From JBDZUZ01 sp040255445 (lineage in GTDB: Bacteria > Planctomycetota > Phycisphaerae > Phycisphaerales > UBA1924), in NCBI GenBank assembly GCA_040255445.1, contig JBDZUZ010000087.1:1-16057 (forward strand): DNA of 16,057 nt, read 5' to 3'. Position 1 is the first letter of the stretch; every line of letters starts with the position of its first letter. A program made the translations under genes and the position numbers. This document shows, in pieces, positions 7,141-14,515 of this stretch. The notes under the pieces are model-generated. The model did not search any database. It was not told the DNA's origin and saw only the letters and a list, made by a program, of their open reading frames with translations.

Positions 7141-7153
7141 CCGATGCCACGGA
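7141..7153 (+). repeat. Partial second REP tail next to copy B
   Basis: The 13-mer ccgatgccacgga at 7121-7133 is repeated directly at 7141-7153. It looks like a duplicated end of the REPIN-like unit. Its GGAG (7151-7154) is the only purine-rich stretch upstream of the GTG proposed as start of the BFD-like gene, 15 nt away. Confidence 0.5.
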
Positions 7154-7169
7154 GCACCTACGATGTCGC

Positions 7170-7478
7170 GTGGATCCCGATGACCATGTCTGCCTGTGCT
7201 TTCATGTGTCGCTGCGGAAGATCCGGACCTTTCTGGCCCGGGAGAACCCGCCGGTGGCATCGCTGATCTCCGAGTGTCTCTCGGCGGGGACGGGGTGCAT
7301 GTGGTGTGTGCCGTTTCTCAAGCACCTGCACGCCCAGCACATGCGGGGGGAGACGCCGGACCTGAAGGTCTCGCCGGAGAAGTATGTGAGCGACCGGGCG
7401 AGCTACCGGGAGAGCGGGAGCCGGCCGGAGGGGAGCGGGCCCGGCGAGGGGTCCGGGGACGCGACGCCGCCGGAATGA
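7170..7478 (+). CDS. Small BFD-like [2Fe-2S]-binding protein
   Basis: A protein of about 102 residues with the cysteine pattern of the BFD-like [2Fe-2S] domain (bacterioferritin-associated ferredoxin, NifU central domain, nitrite reductase): C8-L-C10, then 32 residues, then C43-M-W-C46. The surrounding sequence also fits: VCLCFHVSLRKIRTFL and SECLSAGTGCMWCVPFLKHL. The last 35 residues are Gly/Ser/Pro-rich and probably disordered. It is likely a small cytoplasmic electron-transfer or iron-handling protein; no bacterioferritin gene is nearby. The start is uncertain: no in-frame ATG lies close before the first Cys outside the repeat, and GTG 7170 is the best candidate, with GGAG 15 nt upstream. 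It precedes dnaB by 85 nt on the same strand. Confidence 0.75.
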   Translation: MDPDDHVCLCFHVSLRKIRTFLARENPPVASLISECLSAGTGCMWCVPFLKHLHAQHMRGETPDLKVSPEKYVSDRASYRESGSRPEGSGPGEGSGDATPPE

Positions 7479-7563
7479 GTGTGGAAAAGTCTTTCCGTTC
7501 CCTGTCGGTTCCGGTTCAATAGGAAGACACGCCCCTCAACCCACCCCGGCCAAGGATTCGGCC

Positions 7564-9453
7564 ATGACGATGCAGGACGCCTCACCCCGCCGCCGCCGCG
7601 GCCGCTTCGAGATGGAGCCGATCTCCGCGCAGTCGCTCTTCGAGCGGCAGGCGCCCCACAGCCTCGAGGCGGAGATGTCGCTCTTGGGGTCGATGATCCT
7701 CGATCCGGCGTGCATCCCCGATGTGCTGGGGGTGGTGAAGGGGCCCAGCGACTTCTACAAGGAGTCGCACGGCCACATCTACACCGCGGTGCGGGACATC
7801 TACGACATCCGCAACTCGGGCGACCTTGTTCAGATCCAGGACCTCCTGCGCGACCGCAAGGTGTATGACCAGTGCGGCGGGGCGGACTATCTCGTCGAGC
7901 TCGCCAACTCGGTGCCGACCTCGGTCAATGCCCCGCACTTTGCCCGCATCGTCGCGGAGAAGGCCAAGCTGCGGCGGCTGATCGATGCCGCGGGGCAGAT
8001 CCTCTACGACGCCTACCACGTGGGCGATCTGGGGCCCGACGGCGCCCGCGAGGTGCTCGACAAGGCGGAGATGTCGGTCTTCGAGATCGCGCAGGAGTCG
8101 CAGGCGACCGATCCCCAGAGCCTCGCGGATCTGCTGCAGATCGAGATGCAGCGGATCGAGTCGGCGGAGTTCGATGGCGGCGGCTGCACCGGCCTCAAGA
8201 GCGGGTACCACGAGCTTGACGATTACCTCCGCGGCTTCCAGCCCGGCGAAATGCTGATCCTCGCCGCGCGTCCCTCGATGGGCAAGACCGCTCTGGCGAT
8301 GAACCTCGCCGAGCAGATCGCGATGGGGGGCGTGCCCGTCGCCGGCGCGCCCGCGACGCAGCGGATCCCCGTCGGCGTGTTCAGCCTTGAAATGTCCAAG
8401 AACGCGATCATTCAGCGTCTCCTGAGCGCGCGGTCGGGCGTGTCTTCGCAGGAGCTCCGCGGCGGCCGTATCAGCGACAAGGACCTGCACAAGCTGATTC
8501 TCGCGAGCGAGGATCTCAAGAGCGCACCGATCTATATCGATGACACGCCGAACCTGACGATCCTGAACCTCCGCGCCAAGGCGAGGCGGATGGTGGCGCA
8601 GCACGGTGTCCGCGCGATCATGATTGACTACCTGCAGCTGATGTCCGCTCCCGGCGCTGCGCGGGAGAGCCGCCAGGTCGAGGTGTCGACGATCAGCCGC
8701 GGCGTCAAAGCCCTGGCGCGCGAGCTCAACATTCCAGTTGTGTGTCTGAGCCAGCTCAACCGCGCCAGCGAGCAGCGCGAAGGCAACCGGCCGCGGATGT
8801 CGGACCTGCGCGAATCGGGCTCGATCGAGCAGGACGCCGACGTGATCATGCTCCTGCACCGCGAGGACTACTACCACGTGCAGGACGAGGAGTGGAAGGC
8901 GGAGAACCCGGACAAGCTGGGCGTCGCCGAGGTGATCATCGCCAAGCAGCGAAACGGCCCGACGGGCATCGTCAAACTCCTCTGGGATTCGAACACGACG
9001 CGGTTCAAGAACTACGACCCGCACGCGCACGAGCCGCCGGGGATGCCCGGCGGCGGGTACAACTCGCCGTCCGCCGCGGCGGCGTCGTTCCCGGGTTCGC
9101 GTCCGTACGCGGCGCCGGCGGCGGGTTCGGGCCCGCCGCGTTCGACGGGCAGCGCCGGCGGATCGTGGATGTCCAGCGCGGGGCCGGCGCCGGCCGCGCC
9201 CGCCGCGCCGCTCGACCCCTTCGAGGATGCACCGTTCGACACCGGTTCCTCGCCCAAGCCCATGGGTAGTGGTGGGGGTGGGGGTGGCGAATCCCGCCCC
9301 GCGGCCGGCAGCGCGTTTGGCGGCCGTGCCCGCACCGGGCCGATCAACAACCACCGCGACGGCGGCGGGCCGGAGATCGACACCGGCCCGAGGCGCGAGC
9401 CCCCGCCGTTCGATCCCGGCATGGACGATGATCTGGACGACATTCCCACCTGA
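7564..9453 (+). CDS. dnaB: Replicative DNA helicase DnaB with an extended C-terminal tail
   Basis: A 629-residue hexameric 5'-3' helicase that unwinds DNA at the replication fork and works with primase (DnaG). The N-terminal primase-binding domain (about 30-175) begins PHSLEAEMSLLGSMILDP. The RecA-like domain has Walker A RPSMGKTA (236-243), SLEMS (274-278), Walker B IMIDYLQL (352-359, Asp355), SQLNR (396-400), DLRESGSIEQDADV (414-427) and the arginine-finger region KQRNGPTG (461-468). All catalytic elements are intact, and there is no intein. After about residue 485 the normal protein would end; here about 145 extra residues rich in Gly, Pro, Ala and Ser follow, closing with an acidic DDDLDDIPT that resembles the SSB C-terminal tip. 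A short extra loop (PVAGAPATQRIP, 258-269) separates Walker A from SLEMS. The ATG has AAGGA 7 nt upstream (7552-7556). pdxH follows after 43 nt. Confidence 0.95.
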   Translation: MTMQDASPRRRRGRFEMEPISAQSLFERQAPHSLEAEMSLLGSMILDPACIPDVLGVVKGPSDFYKESHGHIYTAVRDIYDIRNSGDLVQIQDLLRDRKVYDQCGGADYLVELANSVPTSVNAPHFARIVAEKAKLRRLIDAAGQILYDAYHVGDLGPDGAREVLDKAEMSVFEIAQESQATDPQSLADLLQIEMQRIESAEFDGGGCTGLKSGYHELDDYLRGFQPGEMLILAARPSMGKTALAMNLAEQIAMGGVPVAGAPATQRIPVGVFSLEMSKNAIIQRLLSARSGVSSQELRGGRISDKDLHKLILASEDLKSAPIYIDDTPNLTILNLRAKARRMVAQHGVRAIMIDYLQLMSAPGAARESRQVEVSTISRGVKALARELNIPVVCLSQLNRASEQREGNRPRMSDLRESGSIEQDADVIMLLHREDYYHVQDEEWKAENPDKLGVAEVIIAKQRNGPTGIVKLLWDSNTTRFKNYDPHAHEPPGMPGGGYNSPSAAAASFPGSRPYAAPAAGSGPPRSTGSAGGSWMSSAGPAPAAPAAPLDPFEDAPFDTGSSPKPMGSGGGGGGESRPAAGSAFGGRARTGPINNHRDGGGPEIDTGPRREPPPFDPGMDDDLDDIPT

Positions 9454-9496
9454 GCCGCCTGACTCTCGGCGCGGCCGAAGGGCGAATACTCAGGAC

Positions 9497-10216
9497 ATGC
9501 TGCCCCCATCCCTGGCCAAGCGTTTCGCCTCGACGCGGCTGCTCCCCGAGCGGCTGCCCGACGATCCGTTCCCGATGTTCGTCGAGTGGTACAACGACGC
9601 GCAGGAGCGCAAGGCGCAGCCCAACCCAAACGCGATGACCATCGCGACGGTGGATCCCGATGGTGCACCCTCGGCGCGGATCGTGCTCTGCCGCGGCATC
9701 GATGTGGAGCGCGGGTATGTGCGCTTCTACACGAACTATCACGGCCGGAAGGGTGAAGCGCTGGAGCGGCATCCGGTCGCCGCGCTCCTCTTCCACTGGG
9801 ACGACAGCGACCAGCAGGTGCGGATCGAGGGCCCGGCGATCAAGGCGCCGACGCACGAGAGTGATTCGTACTTCGCCACCCGACCGTGGGAGAGCCGGCT
9901 GAGCGCGTGGGCGAGCGACCAGAGCCGGCCGCTGACCTCGCACGAGCATCTGCTCGAACAGGCCGAGGAGGCGATGGCGAAGCTGGGGATCACGGTGCAG
10001 GATGTCGAGACCAAGGGGAACGCGGTGCATATCCCGCGGCCGCCGCATTGGGGCGGGTTCCGGATCTGGGCGCAGCGGGTCGAGCTCTGGCTGGGCGGCC
10101 CCGGGCGGTTCCACGACCGGGCCCGGTGGACGCGGACGCTGACCCCGGGCTCCGCCAGCGACCCGGAGCGTGCGTTCGCGGCCGGGCCGTGGCTGGCGCA
10201 GCGGCTGCAGCCGTGA
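9497..10216 (+). CDS. pdxH: Pyridoxamine/pyridoxine 5'-phosphate oxidase
   Basis: A 239-residue FMN enzyme that oxidises pyridoxine or pyridoxamine 5'-phosphate to pyridoxal 5'-phosphate with O2, the last step of vitamin B6 synthesis and its salvage. Family motifs run through the protein: NAMTIATVDPDGAPSARIVL (45-64), YTNYHGRKGEALERHPVAAL (78-97), LFHWDDSDQQVRIEG (98-112), ESDSYFATRPWESRLSAWAS (121-140), VHIPRPPHWGGFRIW (177-191), VELWLGGPGRFHDR (195-208) and the C-terminal RLQP. These hold the FMN- and substrate-binding Arg, Lys and His residues, and length is normal. The ATG at 9497 begins the part with family similarity; a longer frame upstream only overlaps dnaB. AGGA lies very close to the ATG and GAAGGG lies 12 nt upstream, so initiation strength is unclear. 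It may be co-transcribed with dnaB. Confidence 0.95.
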   Translation: MLPPSLAKRFASTRLLPERLPDDPFPMFVEWYNDAQERKAQPNPNAMTIATVDPDGAPSARIVLCRGIDVERGYVRFYTNYHGRKGEALERHPVAALLFHWDDSDQQVRIEGPAIKAPTHESDSYFATRPWESRLSAWASDQSRPLTSHEHLLEQAEEAMAKLGITVQDVETKGNAVHIPRPPHWGGFRIWAQRVELWLGGPGRFHDRARWTRTLTPGSASDPERAFAAGPWLAQRLQP

Positions 10217-10401
10217 TGGTCGCGCGTGTTCTCGGACGCTGAAGATTCCGACCAGAAAGCCCGTTTCGCTCGCTCAGGGGGCGGATGCGGAACGCCGATG
10301 AATCAGATGTGGGCCGCGTCCCTCGATCCGCTCGGATCGGGCGGTCAGTGATCTCGCGCCGCGATGCGTTGGGGTTCGTTCATGCTTGCTCGGGGTGGAC
10401 A

Positions 10402-11625
10402 ATGAAGTCGCGGAGTCTCCTGACCGCGGCGGAGATCGCCGGCGTGATCAACGCGCTCGATGAACGCCTGAGCCGCATCGGGCTGGAGTCCCAGCCGGAG
10501 ATCGCGCTCAAGATCCTCGATCTTGCGTCGCGGCCCGAGTCGCAGCTCCAGGACTACGCCAAGGTCATCAAGTCCGATGCCGCGCTCTCCGGGCGGCTTC
10601 TCAAGCTCTCGAACTCCGCGCTCTTTGCGCAGCGGCGCAGCGTGACGAGCGTCGACCGCGCGTGCCTGCTGCTGGGGCTCGAGCGGCTCAAGTCGATCTC
10701 GCTGGGGTTCCACCTGAGTCGGGCCGCGGCCTCGACGGGCGACGGCAAATCGATCTCGCGCGAGGTGTGGGGCCAGGGTGTGCTGCGGGCGTGCATCGCC
10801 GCGGAGTGCGCCCGGATCATCGCACCGACGCTGGTGGCCGAGGCCTTTGTGATCGGGCTGATGCTCGATGCGGGCGTGCCGCTGATGTGCCGGCTGATCG
10901 GCGATGAGTACGCCACGCTGTATCGGGCCAACACGACGCCGGGCAAACTCTACCAGCGTGAGTTTGATGCGCTCGAGTTCACGCATGTCGATGTGATGTC
11001 CGCGATGGCGCAGCGGTGGCGGTTCCCCGAATTGCTCGCCAAGCCGCTGGAGTGGCACCACCGCCGGCCCGGAAAGGTGACGCGTGATGAGCCGGTGCAC
11101 CGGCTGCACCGCATCGCGTACGTCGTCGGTCAGCTCGAGGTCACCGCCGAGAGCGAGCCGCGGCTGAACGTCGACGAGTGCGGCGGCGCGGCGGGCGATC
11201 TGCTGGGCGTCAGCGATTCCGAGCTGCACCGCATCGTCTCGTGCTCGGCCAACGAGTACTCGGCGACGGCGGACCTCTTCTCGAACATCGCGGCGACGCT
11301 CACCGGTGTCGACAACCTCGCCGAACTGGTCCAGATCGGGCTGGTGAACGTGGTCGATGACTCTGTCGAGGACGATCTGCGGAGCGAGCTCGAGTCAGCG
11401 CCGGCTCGGTTCAACATCGGTGGGAACACCGTCGAGCTCGTCCGCGAGAACGATGGGTCGTTCTGCGCGTACCTCTACGACAGCCGCGGCCAGCGGCTGA
11501 CCCACTACCGGTACACGCCGGCGAGCGAGCAATTCGATTCGCTCTGCGAGGCGCTCGGCGTCGAGCCCGCGCCGGGGGACGATCTGGAAGACTTCCAGAG
11601 CTATCTCCGCGGCCTGGCGGCCTGA
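10402..11625 (+). CDS. HDOD-domain signalling protein
   Basis: A 407-residue protein with an HDOD domain at about residues 20-225: LESQPEIALKILDLASRPES (28-47), the hallmark IKSDAALSGRLLKLSNSALF (56-75), SVDRACLLLGLERLKSISLG (83-102), and the late helices LEFTHVDVMSAMAQRWRFPE (191-210) and LEWHHRRPG (216-224). HDOD is a non-catalytic relative of HD phosphohydrolases, common in regulators of motility, surface growth and nucleotide signalling. As expected, the metal His-Asp pair is degenerate (GLMLDAGVP at 152-160, Leu where HD enzymes have His). The C-terminal 100 residues (about 305-407) contain a predicted beta-rich part (NIGGNTVELVREN, FCAYLYDSRGQRLTHYRY) that I cannot name. ATG 10402 is chosen because the frame upstream to 10285 has no similarity to the domain. 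It follows pdxH after 185 nt with no clear promoter. Confidence 0.85.
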   Translation: MKSRSLLTAAEIAGVINALDERLSRIGLESQPEIALKILDLASRPESQLQDYAKVIKSDAALSGRLLKLSNSALFAQRRSVTSVDRACLLLGLERLKSISLGFHLSRAAASTGDGKSISREVWGQGVLRACIAAECARIIAPTLVAEAFVIGLMLDAGVPLMCRLIGDEYATLYRANTTPGKLYQREFDALEFTHVDVMSAMAQRWRFPELLAKPLEWHHRRPGKVTRDEPVHRLHRIAYVVGQLEVTAESEPRLNVDECGGAAGDLLGVSDSELHRIVSCSANEYSATADLFSNIAATLTGVDNLAELVQIGLVNVVDDSVEDDLRSELESAPARFNIGGNTVELVRENDGSFCAYLYDSRGQRLTHYRYTPASEQFDSLCEALGVEPAPGDDLEDFQSYLRGLAA

Positions 11626-11641
11626 GCGGGGGCGCATCTCA

Positions 11642-14500
11642 TCAGTCCGCGACCGAGTCACCGCTGAGCGAAGCGAAGTGGGCCCGCGTCAGGGCCCGAA
11701 CCTCGCGCAAGGTCAGCGGCTTCACGCCCTCGCGTCGGCGCACCGCGCCCAGTTCAAAGAGCCGCACCCAGTGCGCCTTGAGCACGCCGAACGCCCACAC
11801 GTAGCTGCGCTGCGGGTCGTACATGTTCGTCGGCTCGCCGCTGATGCCGTTGAGCTCGACGATCGCGAAGCCCTCGCCGCGGCGGAGGGCCTCATCGCTC
11901 TCGTAGCGGACATCGAAGCGGCCGACATCGAGGCGGTCGAAGGTGGTCGAGATCTCGTCGATCGCCCGCTCGAGCTCCGGGGTGATCAGGTCCGCGCCGT
12001 CGCGGAAGAGCGTGCCCTGGCAGTGGTTGCCCGACATCGCCAGGCGGATCCGCTCGCCCGCGGCGGGCACGAGCGAGGCAACATCGGCGAAGCGGCTGAG
12101 GAAGACCGATGACTGGCGGCGGAAGCGGGGGTGCGCATCGATGAGCTCCTCGAGCGTGCGCTTCCCATCGCCGTCGATGACCGGGAACTCCTTGCGCACG
12201 ATCACGCGGATGCGGCCGGTCAGGCGGTCGTTCTCGGTGCCGCGTGTTTCCTCGGGCGTCTTGCGGGTCCAGAGGATGCCGACCTCCTCGGGGCCGGGGT
12301 GGTAGACCTGCACCACGGCATCGCCGCGCATCGCCGTGAGGTACTCGCGGACCTGCGGCATCTCGCGAATGAGCTTGACGGCGTGGCCGCGTTCGCCGCG
12401 GTCGGGCTTGAGGATGACCGGGAGTTCGAGACCGTGCTCGCGGATGATCGCCGCGACGAGCGCTTCGCGCTCATCGATCGTGGCCGCAGCCGCGCCGGGA
12501 ACGAGCCACGCCCGCAGGACGCGGTCATCGCGGAAGCCGGCGAGGATGCGGTGCTTGCTCTCGCCGGCGATGCCGCCGCCGGCCTCGATTGTGGGGTTGG
12601 CGCACGTCGGCGTGAGCAGCCCGCCGTGCCGCGCGGCGAGCCAGAGCAGGGTGGGCAGCAGCGGCAGGTAGAAGAGCCACGCGGGCCAGTACTCGTGGTG
12701 CAGCGTGCGGGCGAGCCGCGCGGAGAGGTGCTGCCGACCACGTCGGGTGACGAGCGATGGGCCCGCCTCGGCGGCGATGAACATGAGCACGAGGCCGATG
12801 CCGACGCCGAGCAGGCCGAGTTCCTCGCGGACGCTCTCGCCCAGTGCAGCGCCGACGGCGATCACGGCGATCAGGCTCACCAGCACCCACAGGAGCACCG
12901 CAACAGCGCGTCCGATCATGAAGAGCGCGCCGGCCCGCCAGCCCGCGTGCGCGAGGCCGGCCGCGTAGGCCGAACTGGCGCGCAGCGGCCGGGCGAACTG
13001 GCCGACGAAACCGGTGCGGAAAGGCGATCGCGCCATCCGCCGCTTCCAGTCTTCGGTCGAAACGGCCGGGAGCCGCGATCCCAGCACGGGGAGTGTGCGG
13101 AATCCCGGCCCGGCGATCGCGCCGCCGAGGGTCAGCCCCGCGCTCTGCGCGATCAGACCCGCCGCGAGCCCCGCCGCGCCCACGCCCCAGTCGAGCCCCG
13201 CGCCGACGATCAGCACACCGACGATCGCGACCGACAGCGCCGGGCTGACCAGCAGCACCGCAGCGATGGCGCCGACCTCGATCCACCAGGGCACGCGCTG
13301 CAGCCGGTCCTCGATCGACATCGCGACCTTGGTCACGTTCGCGCGGGGGTCCTGCGGTGAGAGGTCGGCGACGCCGCCCAGCGGCGGCACACCTTCGGCA
13401 TCGTGCCGCGCGAGGAACGGCCGCAGCACCGCGGCGGTCTCTTCGCTCTGCAGAAAGGGCAGGAAGTGGTTGGCATCGAGCACGACCAGGCGGCTGCCGC
13501 GGATGAGCGCGTGGTGCTGCCGCGCGGCCCGGACGGGCACGAGGATGTCGCCGCGCCCGTGCAGGATCAGCGTCGGCGTGGTCACGCGGCGCATGATTGC
13601 CTCGAGCGGCCGCTGATCCGTCTGCCAGAAGCTCCTGAGCCAGCCGGCGCGGCTGTCGAGCGTGCCAAGCAGGCCGAAGTGCGGGATGACCTCGGGCAGA
13701 TAGCCCACCAGCGCGAGGCCCACGGCGTATTTGCCGTGCTCGAAGTAGTAATTCCCCGAGCCCTCGTTCTCCTGCGTGCCGATCGAGGCGAGCATCGTGA
13801 GGCTCGCGAGCCGCGTGGCATCTTCCTCGTGCATGTGCAGCGCGACGCCGCCGCCGTTGGACCAGCCGATCACGTGCGCCCGCTGGATGGCCAGCGCATC
13901 CATGAGTTCGAAGACCGCGTGGGCCTGGGCGCGGATGGAATATCCCGCGACATCCTCGGTGGAGCCTCCAGAGCCGGGAAGGTCGGGGGCGATCACCCGC
14001 CGCGGCGGGCCCTCGCCATCACCATCCCCGGCACCGCGCGCTAGCAGCGGCGCGAGCGATTCGAAGTTCTCCGAGTCGCCCGGCGCGCCGTGGAGCAGGA
14101 TGACGGGCACGCCTGCTTTTGCGGCGGTTGCGCTCTCGATCGGGACCGCGTCGGTCGCGTCCGACTCGTCCGCTTCGTCTGCGGCGTCCGCGGCGATATC
14201 GGCCGCTTCGCTCGGCAGAACAGATGTGCCCGGGCCCCACTCGCGGTAGGCCAGTTCCATTCGCTCGACGGCGAGCGGGCCTTCATCGTCCGTGGCCGGC
14301 AGCGTCACCGTCCGAGCGCCCGGTTCCGGGTCTGCGGGGCCCATGGTGTGCTGCACGATCTGCGAGAGCACCACCAGCAGCGCGTAGACGACGATCCAGC
14401 GTCGCCGCAGCCGCCAGCGTGGCCGCGGCTCGACCGAGCGGAAGGGCGCGCGCCGCGTGCGGGCCGCCCCGGCCGCGGACAACCCATCATCGAGACGCAT
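11642..14500 (-). CDS. Three-part fusion: alpha/beta hydrolase, DedA-like membrane region, ATP-grasp ligase
   Basis: Positions use the 955-residue GTG form (14509); the ATG at 14500, three codons in, is preferred as start, giving 952. Membrane segment 38-55 is followed by an Asp/Ala-rich stretch (101-121), then an alpha/beta hydrolase (130-368) with oxyanion-loop LLHGAPGDSENF (138-149), nucleophile Ser217 in GWSNGG, Asp321 in LHGRGDILVPV and His348 in DANHFLPF, a full triad. Residues 408-582 hold several hydrophobic segments and the DedA/VTT-like signature GFVGQFARPLRASSAYAAG (500-518). Residues 605-660 carry LPTLLWLAARHGG and CANPTIEAGGGIAGESK, then an ATP-grasp domain: LPVILKPDRGERGHAV (696-711, Lys701), RIRVIVRKEFPVI (766-778), FDVRYES (865-871) and FAIVELNGISGEPTNMYDP (881-899, Glu885 and Asn887 as metal ligands). 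Substrates are unknown. It follows rlmN by 15 nt, a likely operon. It is convergent with the HDOD gene. Confidence 0.85.
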   Translation of the reverse strand: MRLDDGLSAAGAARTRRAPFRSVEPRPRWRLRRRWIVVYALLVVLSQIVQHTMGPADPEPGARTVTLPATDDEGPLAVERMELAYREWGPGTSVLPSEAADIAADAADEADESDATDAVPIESATAAKAGVPVILLHGAPGDSENFESLAPLLARGAGDGDGEGPPRRVIAPDLPGSGGSTEDVAGYSIRAQAHAVFELMDALAIQRAHVIGWSNGGGVALHMHEEDATRLASLTMLASIGTQENEGSGNYYFEHGKYAVGLALVGYLPEVIPHFGLLGTLDSRAGWLRSFWQTDQRPLEAIMRRVTTPTLILHGRGDILVPVRAARQHHALIRGSRLVVLDANHFLPFLQSEETAAVLRPFLARHDAEGVPPLGGVADLSPQDPRANVTKVAMSIEDRLQRVPWWIEVGAIAAVLLVSPALSVAIVGVLIVGAGLDWGVGAAGLAAGLIAQSAGLTLGGAIAGPGFRTLPVLGSRLPAVSTEDWKRRMARSPFRTGFVGQFARPLRASSAYAAGLAHAGWRAGALFMIGRAVAVLLWVLVSLIAVIAVGAALGESVREELGLLGVGIGLVLMFIAAEAGPSLVTRRGRQHLSARLARTLHHEYWPAWLFYLPLLPTLLWLAARHGGLLTPTCANPTIEAGGGIAGESKHRILAGFRDDRVLRAWLVPGAAAATIDEREALVAAIIREHGLELPVILKPDRGERGHAVKLIREMPQVREYLTAMRGDAVVQVYHPGPEEVGILWTRKTPEETRGTENDRLTGRIRVIVRKEFPVIDGDGKRTLEELIDAHPRFRRQSSVFLSRFADVASLVPAAGERIRLAMSGNHCQGTLFRDGADLITPELERAIDEISTTFDRLDVGRFDVRYESDEALRRGEGFAIVELNGISGEPTNMYDPQRSYVWAFGVLKAHWVRLFELGAVRRREGVKPLTLREVRALTRAHFASLSGDSVAD

Positions 14501-14515
14501 CACGCTCACGGTTGA

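Noticed and set aside
6940..7260. Upstream extension of the HAD protein and plus-strand frames through the repeat region
   Set aside because: They translate the REPIN-like element (for example WHRHSAD, GIGILPM), which yields spurious frames in both orientations.
7483..7496. ggaaa/tttcc hairpin before dnaB as a terminator or operator
   Set aside because: Only 5 bp, mostly A-T pairs, with no T-run or repeat partner.
7582..9354. A 590-codon open frame on the minus strand opposite dnaB
   Set aside because: It lies wholly opposite a clear dnaB, is Arg/His/Leu-rich without domain motifs, and long antisense frames are expected in GC-rich genes.
12131..13360. A 409-codon plus-strand frame opposite the fusion protein
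   Set aside because: Low-complexity Arg/Asp/Glu-rich translation with no recognisable domain; the minus strand encodes a triad, membrane segments and an ATP-grasp domain.
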